This document shows, piece by piece, positions 53,187 to 63,500 of a stretch of DNA of 64,000 nucleotides. Under the pieces are notes generated by a model. The model had not been told where the DNA came from. It saw only the letters and a program-made list of their open reading frames with translations, and ran no database searches. How positions within the stretch are numbered: the stretch's first letter is position 1; the number at the start of each line of letters is the position of its first letter. A program made the position numbers and the translations under genes. The stretch comes from Nitrosopumilus sp. b3 (GTDB lineage: Archaea > Thermoproteota > Nitrososphaeria > Nitrososphaerales > Nitrosopumilaceae), in NCBI RefSeq assembly GCF_014078525.1, contig NZ_MU078694.1, positions 451,885 through 515,884 on the forward strand. The letters are read 5' to 3'.

Positions 53187-54164
53187 TGCAGATTCGTTTT
53201 TAGAATAAAAACGATTTACAAATAAAATTGAAATTGAGATAATCCCAGATATCAGTAACAATATTTCTAATGAAGACATTAGTGGGTAAGAAAAGGCATC
53301 CTCAATAGTGATGAAGTTTAATTGTGAAATAAAATTTGCATAAGAGAAGACAAAATAATTCATAGCCCAATGAATCAATAGAGATGCCACAAACCCATAT
53401 CTTAGATAAACCCAACCTAGTATAACGCCACTGGCAGCAGCTTGTGCAAATTTTCCTTCAGTCCAAGATTCTGCAAATGCAATATGTGCAAATCCAAAAA
53501 AGACGCCTACAAATGCAATTAGCAAAAATGCTTTTTTGTAATCGTATATTCGAAGTGTGTTTGGATTCCATAGACATTTGATAAAATATCTGAGAGATGA
53601 TTTGTGAGAATATAAGGCAAACAGCGGGATGCCAATCAAGATTAGGCGAAACCCAAATTCTTCAATCAAAGGCGCAAGTGAGACATAAAAAAACTGAATT
53701 AGATAATTGTCATCTAGAGGAGGCACAGTTACTATGCCGAATGCCTCCTGAACGTAATTAATTACTGCAGAAATCAGGATTAAGATTGAGAACCATTTTG
53801 TAATTCCAATCATATAGTTTGTTGTCGTATTGAATTTTCCAAAAGAGATGATGGGTGAAAGTGATTTTAAAAATCCATGTTTTGGACCTAAAATTGCAAT
53901 TGTAAATAACGTAGCATAAAAAATCCATAAAACAACAAATGCATCTCCAAGGGTTACATCAAGGGGTGCTTGATAAAATTCTGTACCTTCAAAAATAGCC
54001 AAATATGTTAGAGGGTATTCAAAATTAATATCATCACCAATGTTACTTTCAAATACAATATAGATTCCCATTGGGAATGAAACAAGTAACAAACCAAGAA
54101 TGATTGATTGTAATGCAGTAAACGGGATTCCAAGGAATTGAAGAATTCTATTGGGATGTTCCAA
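53175..54164 (-). CDS. CPBP-family intramembrane metalloprotease
   Basis: A 329-residue membrane protein with about eight spans. The CPBP (Abi/Rce1-type) catalytic motifs are all present: PLIEEFGFRLILI (EExxxR), GFFGFAHIAF (FxxxH) and HWAMNYFVF (HxxxN). The family cleaves prenylated or other membrane substrates, or helps in bacteriocin immunity. The substrate is unknown. The start is TTG at 54164. Confidence 0.88.
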   Translation of the reverse strand: MEHPNRILQFLGIPFTALQSIILGLLLVSFPMGIYIVFESNIGDDINFEYPLTYLAIFEGTEFYQAPLDVTLGDAFVVLWIFYATLFTIAILGPKHGFLKSLSPIISFGKFNTTTNYMIGITKWFSILILISAVINYVQEAFGIVTVPPLDDNYLIQFFYVSLAPLIEEFGFRLILIGIPLFALYSHKSSLRYFIKCLWNPNTLRIYDYKKAFLLIAFVGVFFGFAHIAFAESWTEGKFAQAAASGVILGWVYLRYGFVASLLIHWAMNYFVFSYANFISQLNFITIEDAFSYPLMSSLEILLLISGIISISILFVNRFYSKNESALKI

Positions 54165-54170
54165 TGTATT

Positions 54171-54479
54171 CTAATGTAATTCTATAGTATCTGCAGCAAA
54201 TCCCAAATTAATCAAAGTGTCTTTGATACTGTCTCTATGATCACCCTGTAAAAAGATGTAACCCTCTTTGGCAGTTCCCCCACAAGCATATTTGTTTTTG
54301 AGTTCTTTGGCAACAGTTTCTAAATTATTTAGTTTTGGATCTAGTCCTTCAATCATAGTACCTTTTTTCTTAAATCTTCTAGTTTCTAATCGGATAATGA
54401 TTTTAGTGCTATCTTTGGCAAGTTCACCGCATGCACACAAGTCTTCTGGTAGACCACAAGTATTACAAATTACTGCCAT
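54171..54479 (-). CDS. SUI1/eIF1-family translation factor with N-terminal zinc knuckle
   Basis: A 102-residue protein. The N-terminus CNTCGLPEDLCACGE holds four Cys; the rest is the SUI1 fold (IIRLETRRFKKKGTMIEGL, KYACGGTAKEGYIFLQGDHR). In archaea aIF1 helps to choose the start codon, which is of note in a genome with many TTG starts. It is co-directional with the CPBP gene six bases ahead. ATG start. Confidence 0.93.
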   Translation of the reverse strand: MAVICNTCGLPEDLCACGELAKDSTKIIIRLETRRFKKKGTMIEGLDPKLNNLETVAKELKNKYACGGTAKEGYIFLQGDHRDSIKDTLINLGFAADTIELH

Positions 54480-54583
54480 TCGTTCGAAATAAATTCAATA
54501 TTACGCACTATTAAGCCTTGTTTGAATTAATCATACAAATTAAAAATAAACGGATTTTTTAGATAGAAAATCAATGAATAGTA

Positions 54584-54916
54584 ATGTCCAAAGATCTTAC
54601 AAAAAAAGCTGCTGAAATGCTGTTAAATGGGGCGACATTACTTGGAGATCCTTGTCCATATTGTAAAGGAGTCAGAGTGATGAAAGAAGGACACGCATTA
54701 TGCATCAATTGCGGACGCGAGCCAGAAAAAAAAGAGATCATGTCAGATAAAACATCTCAGAAAGAAAAATCAGGACTAGAAGAAACTCTTGAAAGGAAGT
54801 TGCAAATACTCTCAAAAGAACTCGAGGCAGAAACAAACCATGAAAAAGAGCAGGAAATTCTAAAATCACTCAATTCAGTGCTAGAAACATTAGAAAAAAT
54901 TAAAGGAAAACAATAA
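54584..54916 (+). CDS. UPF0148/Sjogren autoantigen p27-like zinc protein
   Basis: A 110-residue protein. A zinc site is formed by GDPCPYCKG and ALCINCGRE; the preceding motif KKAAEMLLNGATLLG is typical of the archaeal UPF0148 family, related to the human Sjogren/scleroderma autoantigen 1. The C-terminal half is charged and helical. Function is not settled. ATG start, followed by sec61-beta 34 bp later. Confidence 0.88.
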   Translation: MSKDLTKKAAEMLLNGATLLGDPCPYCKGVRVMKEGHALCINCGREPEKKEIMSDKTSQKEKSGLEETLERKLQILSKELEAETNHEKEQEILKSLNSVLETLEKIKGKQ

Positions 54917-54950
54917 AGTTTTTATGTAAAAATCCGGATGTCGAGGTATA

Positions 54951-55118
54951 ATGAGTAGTAACAAGAAATCAGCACCACTGCCAGCATCAAGTGGCGGATT
55001 AATGAGATTCTTTGAAGATGAAACAAAAGGTTTCAAAATAGATCCAAGAATCGTAGTATCCATTCCAATTAGCTTAATTGTAGTTTCATGGGTAATCGAT
55101 CTTTTCCTAGCTCCGTGA
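54951..55118 (+). CDS. Preprotein translocase subunit SecG (Sec61-beta)
   Basis: A 55-residue gene starting ATG at 54951 and stopping TGA at 55116-55118. The product has the Sec61-beta layout: a Ser/Pro-rich start (KKSAPLPASSGGLMRFFED), the conserved FKIDPRIV segment, and one C-terminal span (ISLIVVSWVIDLFLAP). It sits at the Sec61/SecY channel. It lies 7 bp before the DUF2070 gene, so the two are likely co-transcribed. Confidence 0.95.
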   Translation: MSSNKKSAPLPASSGGLMRFFEDETKGFKIDPRIVVSIPISLIVVSWVIDLFLAP

Positions 55119-55125
55119 AAAAACA

Positions 55126-56874
55126 ATGGAACAAGAATCAGACGATGTTTCAAATATACACAATAGGTTTTCCCTTACTCTAGTTAATCCATCATCACAT
55201 TATTTTTCATTAGTTGTTTCATTAGTAGTAGCCTCAGTAATGGTTCTTGCAACATATTTTGGTTACTTGAGTGAGTTAGGTTTTGAACAAAATTGGTACA
55301 GACTACCAATTGTTCTAGGAGTTTTAGTTGTAACTCAGTTACTAGACACTAGATTCTCAAAGAAAAAAGAATTTTCAAAGTCACTGCATTCATCGCTTTT
55401 TGGAAACATGTTATGGACAGTAACAATACTGATGGGCCTACTATCAAGTGTTGTTTTAGCAAAAGAGATAGAATTATTCTTCATTGTTTTCGGAGTATTG
55501 CTTTTTGCAAGTTTCAGAATAGGGATTTACACTACAACACTTGGAGCAAGTCTCAAAAAAGCTTGGGCAATTTGCTTCATACAGCCATTAGCAATGTATT
55601 TTGTGTTAATCCCACAAGACATGTGGTTCTCAATACTTTACGAACCTATTGGATTAGCTTATGGAATATCATTTATGATAATTGCCAGTGTATGGTCAGT
55701 TCTTACAGATAGAGCTGGAAGACCAGGAATGGAGAGCACACATAAAACAATTCAAGCATATCTTGCATCACAGGGAAATGATTTTGAAGATGCCGAGAAA
55801 TTAATGGAGCAGCGCTCAAGTCAAGCCAAAGTCACCACATCACAATTAAGATTATCATCACCTAACGGAAAAACAGATTTCAGAATGGTGTTGCCAGAAA
55901 TTCATCCTGGACCATATCATCCAGTAGGAGGAAGTAACATCCCATATCTAATTTACAAAAATTTATCATCAACTGCAATGGTCATGCACAGCATTTCTGA
56001 TCATTCATTGAATTTACCATCAAGAAATGAAGTGGAAAATTATTTAAAAAAAATAGAAGACAGCAAAGTCAAAGAAGAGGGACTACATTGCACTGAGCCT
56101 GTAACAGTACAAATAAACAAAGCAAGAGTAATAGGATTACTTTTTGGCAACAACCCGTTATTGTTTTTGTCTTTATCACCACACGGTATGGAAGACATCC
56201 CAAGCTACATGAAAACAGAAATTGAGCAATATGCAAAGAATAGAAATTATGCAAGAACTATGATAGTGGATTGCCATAATGCAATGGGTCAAGAGATTTC
56301 AAAAGAAGATGGTGAAGACATGCTAAAAGCTGCAAAGTCTTGTTTGGATTCCCTTATTACAAAAGAGAGTCACCCAATTGAATTCGGATATGCCAATTCT
56401 GATGACATGGATGTGTGGACAGAAGATTTAGGGATGGGAGGGTTAGGAATTGTATGTCTGGTAATAAATGAAAAAAAATTCTTTCTTGGATGGGCAGATG
56501 CAAATAACATGGAAAACGGCATCAGAGAGAAGGTCATAGATAATTTTTCAAAAAGAGGCTACAACCTGTTAGAAATTTGTACATCAGACACTCACTATGC
56601 CCCAGTAAAAGCTAGAAACAGAAATGGGTACTATCAGCTAGGGTTAATCACGAGTGCAGACAAACTTTCAAAGTGGTTTTTACAGATTGCCAAGAGTGCT
56701 GAATCAGAAACAACGACTGCAAAATTTGAAATTTTAGAAAATGAGGCAAATGTCAAAGTTATGGGGCAGGGAATATACGAAGATTATTCTAAAGCACTAG
56801 ACAATTCATTGAAAATTACCAAAGCATTTGTCATTGGAGGAGTAGTGTTTTTCATAACTAGTCTGTTTCTATAG
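55126..56874 (+). CDS. DUF2070 family membrane protein
   Basis: A 582-residue protein. Residues 25-190 hold about seven spans; residues 200-555 form a soluble domain with conserved LPEIHPGPYHPVGGSNIPY, MIVDCHNAMGQEIS and EICTSDTHYAPVKARN; a last span is at the C-terminus (FVIGGVVFFITSLFL). The His, Asp and Thr motifs look like a hydrolase or phosphatase site (inference). The archaeal DUF2070 family has no known function. ATG start; 17-bp overlap with the convergent nuclease-like gene. Confidence 0.9.
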   Translation: MEQESDDVSNIHNRFSLTLVNPSSHYFSLVVSLVVASVMVLATYFGYLSELGFEQNWYRLPIVLGVLVVTQLLDTRFSKKKEFSKSLHSSLFGNMLWTVTILMGLLSSVVLAKEIELFFIVFGVLLFASFRIGIYTTTLGASLKKAWAICFIQPLAMYFVLIPQDMWFSILYEPIGLAYGISFMIIASVWSVLTDRAGRPGMESTHKTIQAYLASQGNDFEDAEKLMEQRSSQAKVTTSQLRLSSPNGKTDFRMVLPEIHPGPYHPVGGSNIPYLIYKNLSSTAMVMHSISDHSLNLPSRNEVENYLKKIEDSKVKEEGLHCTEPVTVQINKARVIGLLFGNNPLLFLSLSPHGMEDIPSYMKTEIEQYAKNRNYARTMIVDCHNAMGQEISKEDGEDMLKAAKSCLDSLITKESHPIEFGYANSDDMDVWTEDLGMGGLGIVCLVINEKKFFLGWADANNMENGIREKVIDNFSKRGYNLLEICTSDTHYAPVKARNRNGYYQLGLITSADKLSKWFLQIAKSAESETTTAKFEILENEANVKVMGQGIYEDYSKALDNSLKITKAFVIGGVVFFITSLFL

Positions 56875-57511
56875 TCTTCATCTGATCAATGTTTCCATAA
56901 AATTCATCAATGAATGAAGAAAATTGAAAGATTGGAACTATTGGAACGTTCTCAATGAAATTTATTTTATCCTGATATAAGGTGACAATTACAGGAACGG
57001 CCATCGACCCAGGGGTTTTTTCTACATAGTGTTTTGTTCTCTCAATTTGTTTTTTGACTGCAGTTTGTAATGCAGAAGAACTATATCGCTTCCAATGTTT
57101 GCAATCAATTAAAATTGCAATACCCAATCTAATTCCAATTACATCAATTTCCATACGTGGTTTTGTAAGAATCATATTTTTTATGACTGCAAAATTTTTA
57201 GACGATAGAATTTCCCCTGTTAAACCTTCAAAATCCTTCCAGTCAACCGCAGCAGAAATTTCATCTATAGGGTATCCCTTTTCAAGTAACTTGACTGCAA
57301 TTTTTAATTTATCACCATCTTCAAAATAATAATTTTCATCTTTTTTTGTACCAATGTAATTTTTTCTAAATTCTTCAAGGATTGTTTTAGAATCAGCAAG
57401 ATTCATTTTTGTAACAGCTGAGAAATCTTCAACAGATACACCACCTTGAATAATTCCACTTAATCCATGTACCATTTTAGGATAAATTTTCAACTTTATT
57501 TTTTGATTCAT
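56858..57511 (-). CDS. Mrr-like restriction endonuclease family protein with winged-helix N-terminus
   Basis: A 217-residue protein. Residues 10-90 look like a helix-turn-helix/winged domain. The following PD-(D/E)XK pattern is seen: Glu in FEGLTGEIL, Asp in MEIDVIG and the D-x-K step in ILIDCKHWKRY, the usual Mrr layout with Asp for Glu. No methyltransferase gene is near, so it may be an orphan nuclease or a DNA-repair protein rather than a restriction enzyme. ATG start. Confidence 0.7.
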   Translation of the reverse strand: MNQKIKLKIYPKMVHGLSGIIQGGVSVEDFSAVTKMNLADSKTILEEFRKNYIGTKKDENYYFEDGDKLKIAVKLLEKGYPIDEISAAVDWKDFEGLTGEILSSKNFAVIKNMILTKPRMEIDVIGIRLGIAILIDCKHWKRYSSSALQTAVKKQIERTKHYVEKTPGSMAVPVIVTLYQDKINFIENVPIVPIFQFSSFIDEFYGNIDQMKTIETD

Positions 57512-57591
57512 GGAGTGATATAGGTTTTAAGAACTATTAACTGGAAGTTATTATGATATAGATTTTATTACAAGCCTTTGAAAATAAGAGC

Positions 57592-60051
57592 ATGAAAAAA
57601 TTGCTAGTTATACTGCTAGCTCTTTCAATTGCAACTTTAATGTATAATGAAGTATTTGCAGAAAAAAATACATTTTTTGATTCAGTAAAATTCATTCAAT
57701 ATTTAGATGAAAATACAGCATTAGAAGAAGTAAGGAACGGAAATCTTGATGTTTACTATTATAGAATTTCATCAGACAGATTAGAAAATCTTCAATCAAG
57801 AGAAGGATTACAGGTTTTTGATTCCACAGGCGGATCATATAGCATATTAGTAAATCCTGCAGAATCTGAAAAATTTAATCCATTTTCAAATAGAGACATT
57901 AGATTTGCATTGAATTATTTGATGGATAGGAAATTAATTGTTAATGAATTGATGGGAGGGTACGGATCACCAATTATTTCATATTACAGTCCATCAGATC
58001 CAGAATATCTTACCATAATCAAGCAGTTAGAGTCATTTAATTTTAAATACAATCCTACTCTTGCAAATGAAATCATCACCAATGTTCTAGAAGAGAATGG
58101 GGCTGAAAAGATTGATGGAAAGTGGCAAATTTCAAGCATGCCAATAGAAATTACAATTTTTATTAGAAGTGATGATCCAGTTAGAAAATCAATCGGAGAA
58201 ATTTTATCAGTTGAACTTGAAAAAATCGGATTTACAGTCAAAAAAGATTTTGGAGATTTGAATAAAGCATTTGTTGTAGTGTATGGCTCAAATCCTTCAG
58301 ATTTGAAATGGAGTTTGTATACTGAAGGATGGGCACGCTCTGCATTTGTAAGGTATGATTCAGTAGGATTAGGACAGATGTACTCTCCTTGGTTTTCAAA
58401 CATGCCAGGATTCAATGATTTATCATATTGGAATTATGAAAATGACAAGTTAGATTCTTTAACTCAGAAAATTTACACGGGAGATTTTGAATCATCAGAG
58501 AAAAGATCAGAGTTAATTCAAGAAGCAGTTATCGAAGGGGTTAATGAATCGGTTAGAGTTTTTTTGGCAAGCAAAGTTGATCAATACGTTGCAAATGAGA
58601 AAGTTTCAGGGATTGTAAATGACTTTGGTGCAGGGGTACCAAGTAGATTCACACCAATTAATGCTAAAAGTAGCAGTGATGAATTTGTAATTGGAGTCAA
58701 GCAAATCTATCAAGGTGCGTGGAATCCAGTTATGGGTTTAACTGATAGCTATAGCAGACACATTTGGGGCATCATATCAGATCCTGGAACATTCAAGCAT
58801 CCATTTACTGGCGAGACAATTCCAGTCAGAGCAGAGTGGAGAGTTGAAACTGCAGGGCCTAATGACAAATTAGACATCCCATTTGAATCAAAAATATGGA
58901 ATCCAGTTTTGCAACAATGGGCTAATGTAAAAGTAGATTCTCAGGCAATAAGCAAAATAATATTTGATTTTGAATTTAGCAATTGGCACAATGGGCAAAA
59001 AATGGACATGAATGATATTCTTCATTCATTATATTTTACCATAGAATGGGGCACACAAACAGATGAAAATGACAGAACATTTGATACAGAGTTTACACCA
59101 AGAGCTGCTCAGAGTATTCAGACTATCAAAGGAGTAAATGTGATTGATGAAGATACAATTGAGATTTACGTAGATTATTGGCATTTTGATGAAGGAGAGA
59201 TTGCAGAATGGGCATTATTATGGAGCTCAATGCCATGGGAGATTTACGCTGCAATGGAAGAAGCAGTAATGGATGGGAAAGCGTCATTTTCAAGATCAGG
59301 CGCTACAAGTAAAAATGTAAACTGGCTATCATTAATTATTCCAAACGATGCAAATACTATCAAAAGTTATTTGCAGGAATTCAAAAATACGAACCACATT
59401 CCAAATGCTTTAAAAGATTATAGAGATACAGTATATTTTGAAAACAGATATGATTATTCAATCAAATGGATTGAAAACAACAATCATGCAGTGATTAGCA
59501 ACGGTCCATTTTATCTTGAATCGTATTCACCAGAATCAAGAACAATAACAGTGAGGGAATTCAAGGATGAATCATATCCATTTAAAATTGGAAAGTGGGA
59601 GCAGTTTGAAAATGCAAAGTTTCCTAAAATCAAAAAAGTAGATATTAAAAACACATTACAAAAAAGTGCAGAACTTAACGTGGATATAAAAGCAGAAAAT
59701 TCAGACAGCATTCTTTACTTTTTAACAAATAGTAATGGAGAAATGATATCATCAAAAACAATTGAACTAGATGATGAAAGCATCACAATCACAATTCCCT
59801 CAGAGACTACAAAAGATTTTGGAATGGGTGCAAACAACATCAAAATATTTGCGATTTCAAACTCGGTGTTAAAACCTGATTTTTATGAATCAAGTTTTAT
59901 TGTAACAGAAAAAGGGGAGAGATTACCTTCAAGTATTCCTAGTGACAAAGTTTTTGTAGAAAATGAATCAAATGTTTGGTTTTGGATAATTCCAGTAGTT
60001 ATTTTTCTAAGTATAATTTTCTTAAAAAAGAGGTATCAAGCCAAACCATAA
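57592..60051 (+). CDS. Family-5 solute-binding protein with halves in swapped order
   Basis: An 819-residue exported protein: signal peptide (LLVILLALSIATLMYNEVFA), two lobes and a C-terminal span (FWIIPVVIFLSIIFL). Motifs that lie late in DppA/OppA-type proteins come first (RDIRFALNYLMDRKLIVNE at about 101), and motifs that lie early come later: NWHNGQKMDMNDI at about 464 and NGPFYLESYSPES at about 637. The first residues (IQYLDENTALEEVRNGNLDV) match the strand that normally follows the last one. So the domain is circularly permuted. It should bind peptides or other solutes outside the membrane; an Ig-like stretch at about 690-780 links it to the anchor. ATG start. Confidence 0.88.
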   Translation: MKKLLVILLALSIATLMYNEVFAEKNTFFDSVKFIQYLDENTALEEVRNGNLDVYYYRISSDRLENLQSREGLQVFDSTGGSYSILVNPAESEKFNPFSNRDIRFALNYLMDRKLIVNELMGGYGSPIISYYSPSDPEYLTIIKQLESFNFKYNPTLANEIITNVLEENGAEKIDGKWQISSMPIEITIFIRSDDPVRKSIGEILSVELEKIGFTVKKDFGDLNKAFVVVYGSNPSDLKWSLYTEGWARSAFVRYDSVGLGQMYSPWFSNMPGFNDLSYWNYENDKLDSLTQKIYTGDFESSEKRSELIQEAVIEGVNESVRVFLASKVDQYVANEKVSGIVNDFGAGVPSRFTPINAKSSSDEFVIGVKQIYQGAWNPVMGLTDSYSRHIWGIISDPGTFKHPFTGETIPVRAEWRVETAGPNDKLDIPFESKIWNPVLQQWANVKVDSQAISKIIFDFEFSNWHNGQKMDMNDILHSLYFTIEWGTQTDENDRTFDTEFTPRAAQSIQTIKGVNVIDEDTIEIYVDYWHFDEGEIAEWALLWSSMPWEIYAAMEEAVMDGKASFSRSGATSKNVNWLSLIIPNDANTIKSYLQEFKNTNHIPNALKDYRDTVYFENRYDYSIKWIENNNHAVISNGPFYLESYSPESRTITVREFKDESYPFKIGKWEQFENAKFPKIKKVDIKNTLQKSAELNVDIKAENSDSILYFLTNSNGEMISSKTIELDDESITITIPSETTKDFGMGANNIKIFAISNSVLKPDFYESSFIVTEKGERLPSSIPSDKVFVENESNVWFWIIPVVIFLSIIFLKKRYQAKP

Positions 60052-60527
60052 TCCTTTAGGATCAAGTCTATCTGAGATTCGTTTTCAAGTTTAGAGTACT
60101 CATCAAAGAGATTTTTATTTAATTCATAAAATGTATGGCCCCATTTGAATTTGTTAAGTAGTTCCAAACCTTGTTCTTTTTCTCCCAGAATTATTAACGA
60201 TGCAGATAATGCTTCAGCAGTAGTAAGCTTGTTGAGTTTTGAATAATTTACTGGATTACCTGCAAGCAAAGGAGGGAGTTTTCTCTTTATTCCATTAAAT
60301 TTTTTTGAAAAAGCTTGATCTGCAAGATTCCATGAACAATCAATACCAATTATAGAATTTATCAGGAATTTATCTTTGGGAAGAAGTGTCTTTTCTGAGA
60401 ACGGATCTAAGACTAGCCCTTTAGTACCAATTTTTTTGATGTTTTGAGCAAGACCGAATTTGACCATTTTAGCAGCTGTGCATTTTTTTGGATCATCCTG
60501 ATAAAACATTAACACCTGTAATTTCAC
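60036..60527 (-). CDS. tsr3: rRNA aminocarboxypropyltransferase Tsr3
   Basis: A 163-residue protein of the Tsr3 family (DUF367), which adds an aminocarboxypropyl group to small-subunit rRNA using SAM. DDPKKCTAAKMVKFGLAQ at the start, GIDCSWNLADQAF, LPPLLAGNPVNYSKLNKLTTAEALSAS and NKFKWGHTFYELN are the family blocks. ATG start. The 3' end overlaps the convergent binding-protein gene by 16 bp. Confidence 0.93.
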   Translation of the reverse strand: MKLQVLMFYQDDPKKCTAAKMVKFGLAQNIKKIGTKGLVLDPFSEKTLLPKDKFLINSIIGIDCSWNLADQAFSKKFNGIKRKLPPLLAGNPVNYSKLNKLTTAEALSASLIILGEKEQGLELLNKFKWGHTFYELNKNLFDEYSKLENESQIDLILKDYGLA

Positions 60528-60561
60528 TTTAATCAGTTATACAGTAGAGAGTATTTTGAAT

Positions 60562-63500
60562 TTACTCTAGAGTTTTGTATGTGATTTTGTAATAGAAACG
60601 AGAGGCTTGATCATCTTTGATAATCTCAACATTCCAATTTGCATCAGACAAAAATGCATCTGAAGACTCAGGCAGGATGCTAAATTTTTCCAATCGTACA
60701 TCAGGACCGCTGTACCTTACATTCAAAGACATCCCATCAACTTCAACAACATCATAGATTTGGCCAGGTTTGCGTGTAGATTCACTCACAAGACAATCAG
60801 CATCAGTCCCAATTATGCAAACTCCAGATTCACTTGAAACTTTGAGATTGACATTTGATTCATCTCCTCTAGTAGGGGTAATCAAAGAACCGGAAATAAC
60901 ACGTGGTGCAACTGTTTGGTCATTTACAGTTTTTTCAGCAGTGAAAATAGAAATTGCGTCTTCAGAAAGTCTATTTTCTTTCTCAATTAGCGTATCTAAT
61001 GTTGGAGTTTTTGGTTTTTCAACTACATTGAATTTAATGGATTTTGCTTCAAAATCAGCATCAACTAATGCTTCGTATGAGCCAATTGCTGATGGAGATG
61101 AAGGAATAGTGAATTGGTATGTAAAGGTACCAGAAGAACTAGGGCGTATTGTAGTTACAGGGCCATGACTTTTACCACAAATAAAAGAGCCACATGTTAT
61201 TTCACTTCCTGTTTTCTTAGCAACACTCACTTCAAACTTCTCAAGATAAATTAGCTTGTTTGGTTTTCCAGAAATTTCTACAACATCGCCTGGATAATAT
61301 TCAGATTTGCCAGTGAATAGTAAAAGGGATAATGGAGCATCAACTCCAAAAGTGAAATCATTTACAACTGAAAATGTTGTTTCAGTTCTAGTATTTGCAT
61401 ATGTTGCTTTTACAGTATAACTTCCTTCAGCAAATATTGTTGCAGGGAGTTCGAAAAGACTTGTAAAGTCACCACCTTGGGATGGATAAACAGATGATTC
61501 ATGAATTTGTTTATATGGGAATTTTCCATCAACAACCTTGATTGAGACTCGCTCAGGAACCACAAGCCCTTGTCCACTATCACCTTGAGTACGTTTAATG
61601 ATATTACCAACAACTTTTAGTTTTTCACCAGCCTTGTATAATGATTTTTCAGTTGTTACAAAGATAGGGGTTTTTGACAGTGTGTCATTTTCAGGATCAG
61701 GAGATACTTTGAAGAAAAGAACTTTACTTTCAGAAGCTGTGGATACTTTAATTTTATAGATTCCAAAATTAGATTTTTTAACATCTCTTTCCTTGTCATC
61801 AATCTTTAGATTTTGAGTTTTTTCTGCAATCGGAGTTTTCCAGTCAAATGAAAATCTTTGATCATCAATTACTGCACCAAAATCACTTCTAGAACCATCA
61901 GGTTTTGTAATTGAAATTACTGGAAACTTGTCAGCAAGAGGAGGAAAAATTCCAGTAAGACGAACTGTTTCACCCAAACCATAGACTTCTTTGTCAAGTG
62001 AGAGAATTGCACCATCTTTCAAATCAAGGGAATTTGCAGTTTCAAAACTAGTAGAAGCTGATAGACCTTCATACTTTGCTTGAACAGTATATTTTCCTTC
62101 AGAGAAAATGAGTTTGCTCAACTCAGTTGTAACAGTAAAAATTCCAGAGGATTCAGGAATTGCAGTAAAATCATACCCTATTGAAACACCACTTGTAGAT
62201 AGTTTTCCTGCGTCAGAAGAACCGATAATTTGTAATGGTTTGCCATCTTCTGTCAAGATCGTAACTTTAACAGGTGCAGTTTCAAAACTTGCACGAGAAA
62301 CAGTATTTGCTATTTGTCCTGTGATTATGATTTTTTTATCTAAACCAAATTCATAGAGAGTTTTATCAGTGAATACTGTAAGAGGGACATTTGATTTTAC
62401 ATATGTGGATGGATCTTTTACAACCTGAATGAATTTTGTTGCAGAGCCAATATCTTTACTGACCTTTATAGAGTAGCCGCCCAATCGTGTGTCGCTTTGT
62501 GGAATTTTAAATGAATATTTGAATTTACTATCACCGTCTAATCTTACAACATCGAGGATTTTCAGTGTAGACCCCCCACCAGTAGATCCACCCAAAGAAA
62601 GATTCTTGGTCTGAACAATTTCTAAATCAAATGAATCAACCCATTTGTCATTTAATCTTCCAGTAATGTTTACAGTTTCACCAAGTCCATAGACTTCTTT
62701 GTCAGTCCATAGTGAAATTGGCACATTTTCTTTGACATCCTTATTTACATCAAAATAAATCAAGGCAGATTTATCAAAATATTCAGCATACACCTCATAT
62801 GTCCCATAGACAGGGTTTACAGTAGTCAAAAACAAACTGGTTGAAAATTTATCTTTTGTAGGGTATAGATTACCACTTGAAACAACTTTCCCCTGAGGAT
62901 CTTTTACAGTTAATTTCATTCCTTCAAATGGAATTGTTTCTGAAGTAACTCCAGTTATTGAAACAAGTTGTCCTGGAATGTATTGTGATTTATCAGTAAT
63001 AATACTTAGAGAAGAATCATCTTTAGTTTTTTGCTCCAATAACTCATATCCCACAGAAAAATTTGTTTTGGCACTTGCACCAGCATAGAAAACAGATACA
63101 GTGTATTCACCTTCTTTGATTCCCAGAACTTGATGTAAGTTGAGTGTTGTTTTGTATTTGAGATTCAAATCAGGGTATAGTTTTAGAGATTGAAAATAAT
63201 TTGGGCCTGAAATTTCTACTTTAATTGGTTCTGATTGGAAAAATGGTTTTACGATAAAAACTTCTTTTGATACACTACCAGTTATTGTAGCAGTTTGGCC
63301 AAACAAATATGATGACTTGTCAGTGGACGCAGTTACAGTGACTTCATCAGATGCTTTAGTTTCTAAAATCTTTCCATTTGATGAACCGGCAGTGGAAGTT
63401 GCAAACTTCCAATCATCAGAACTATCAAAATCATATCCATCAAAGAGTCGCTGCCAAGATTTAAAGTCATTTTGAATATCGGCAATTAGCGGAGTCTTAT

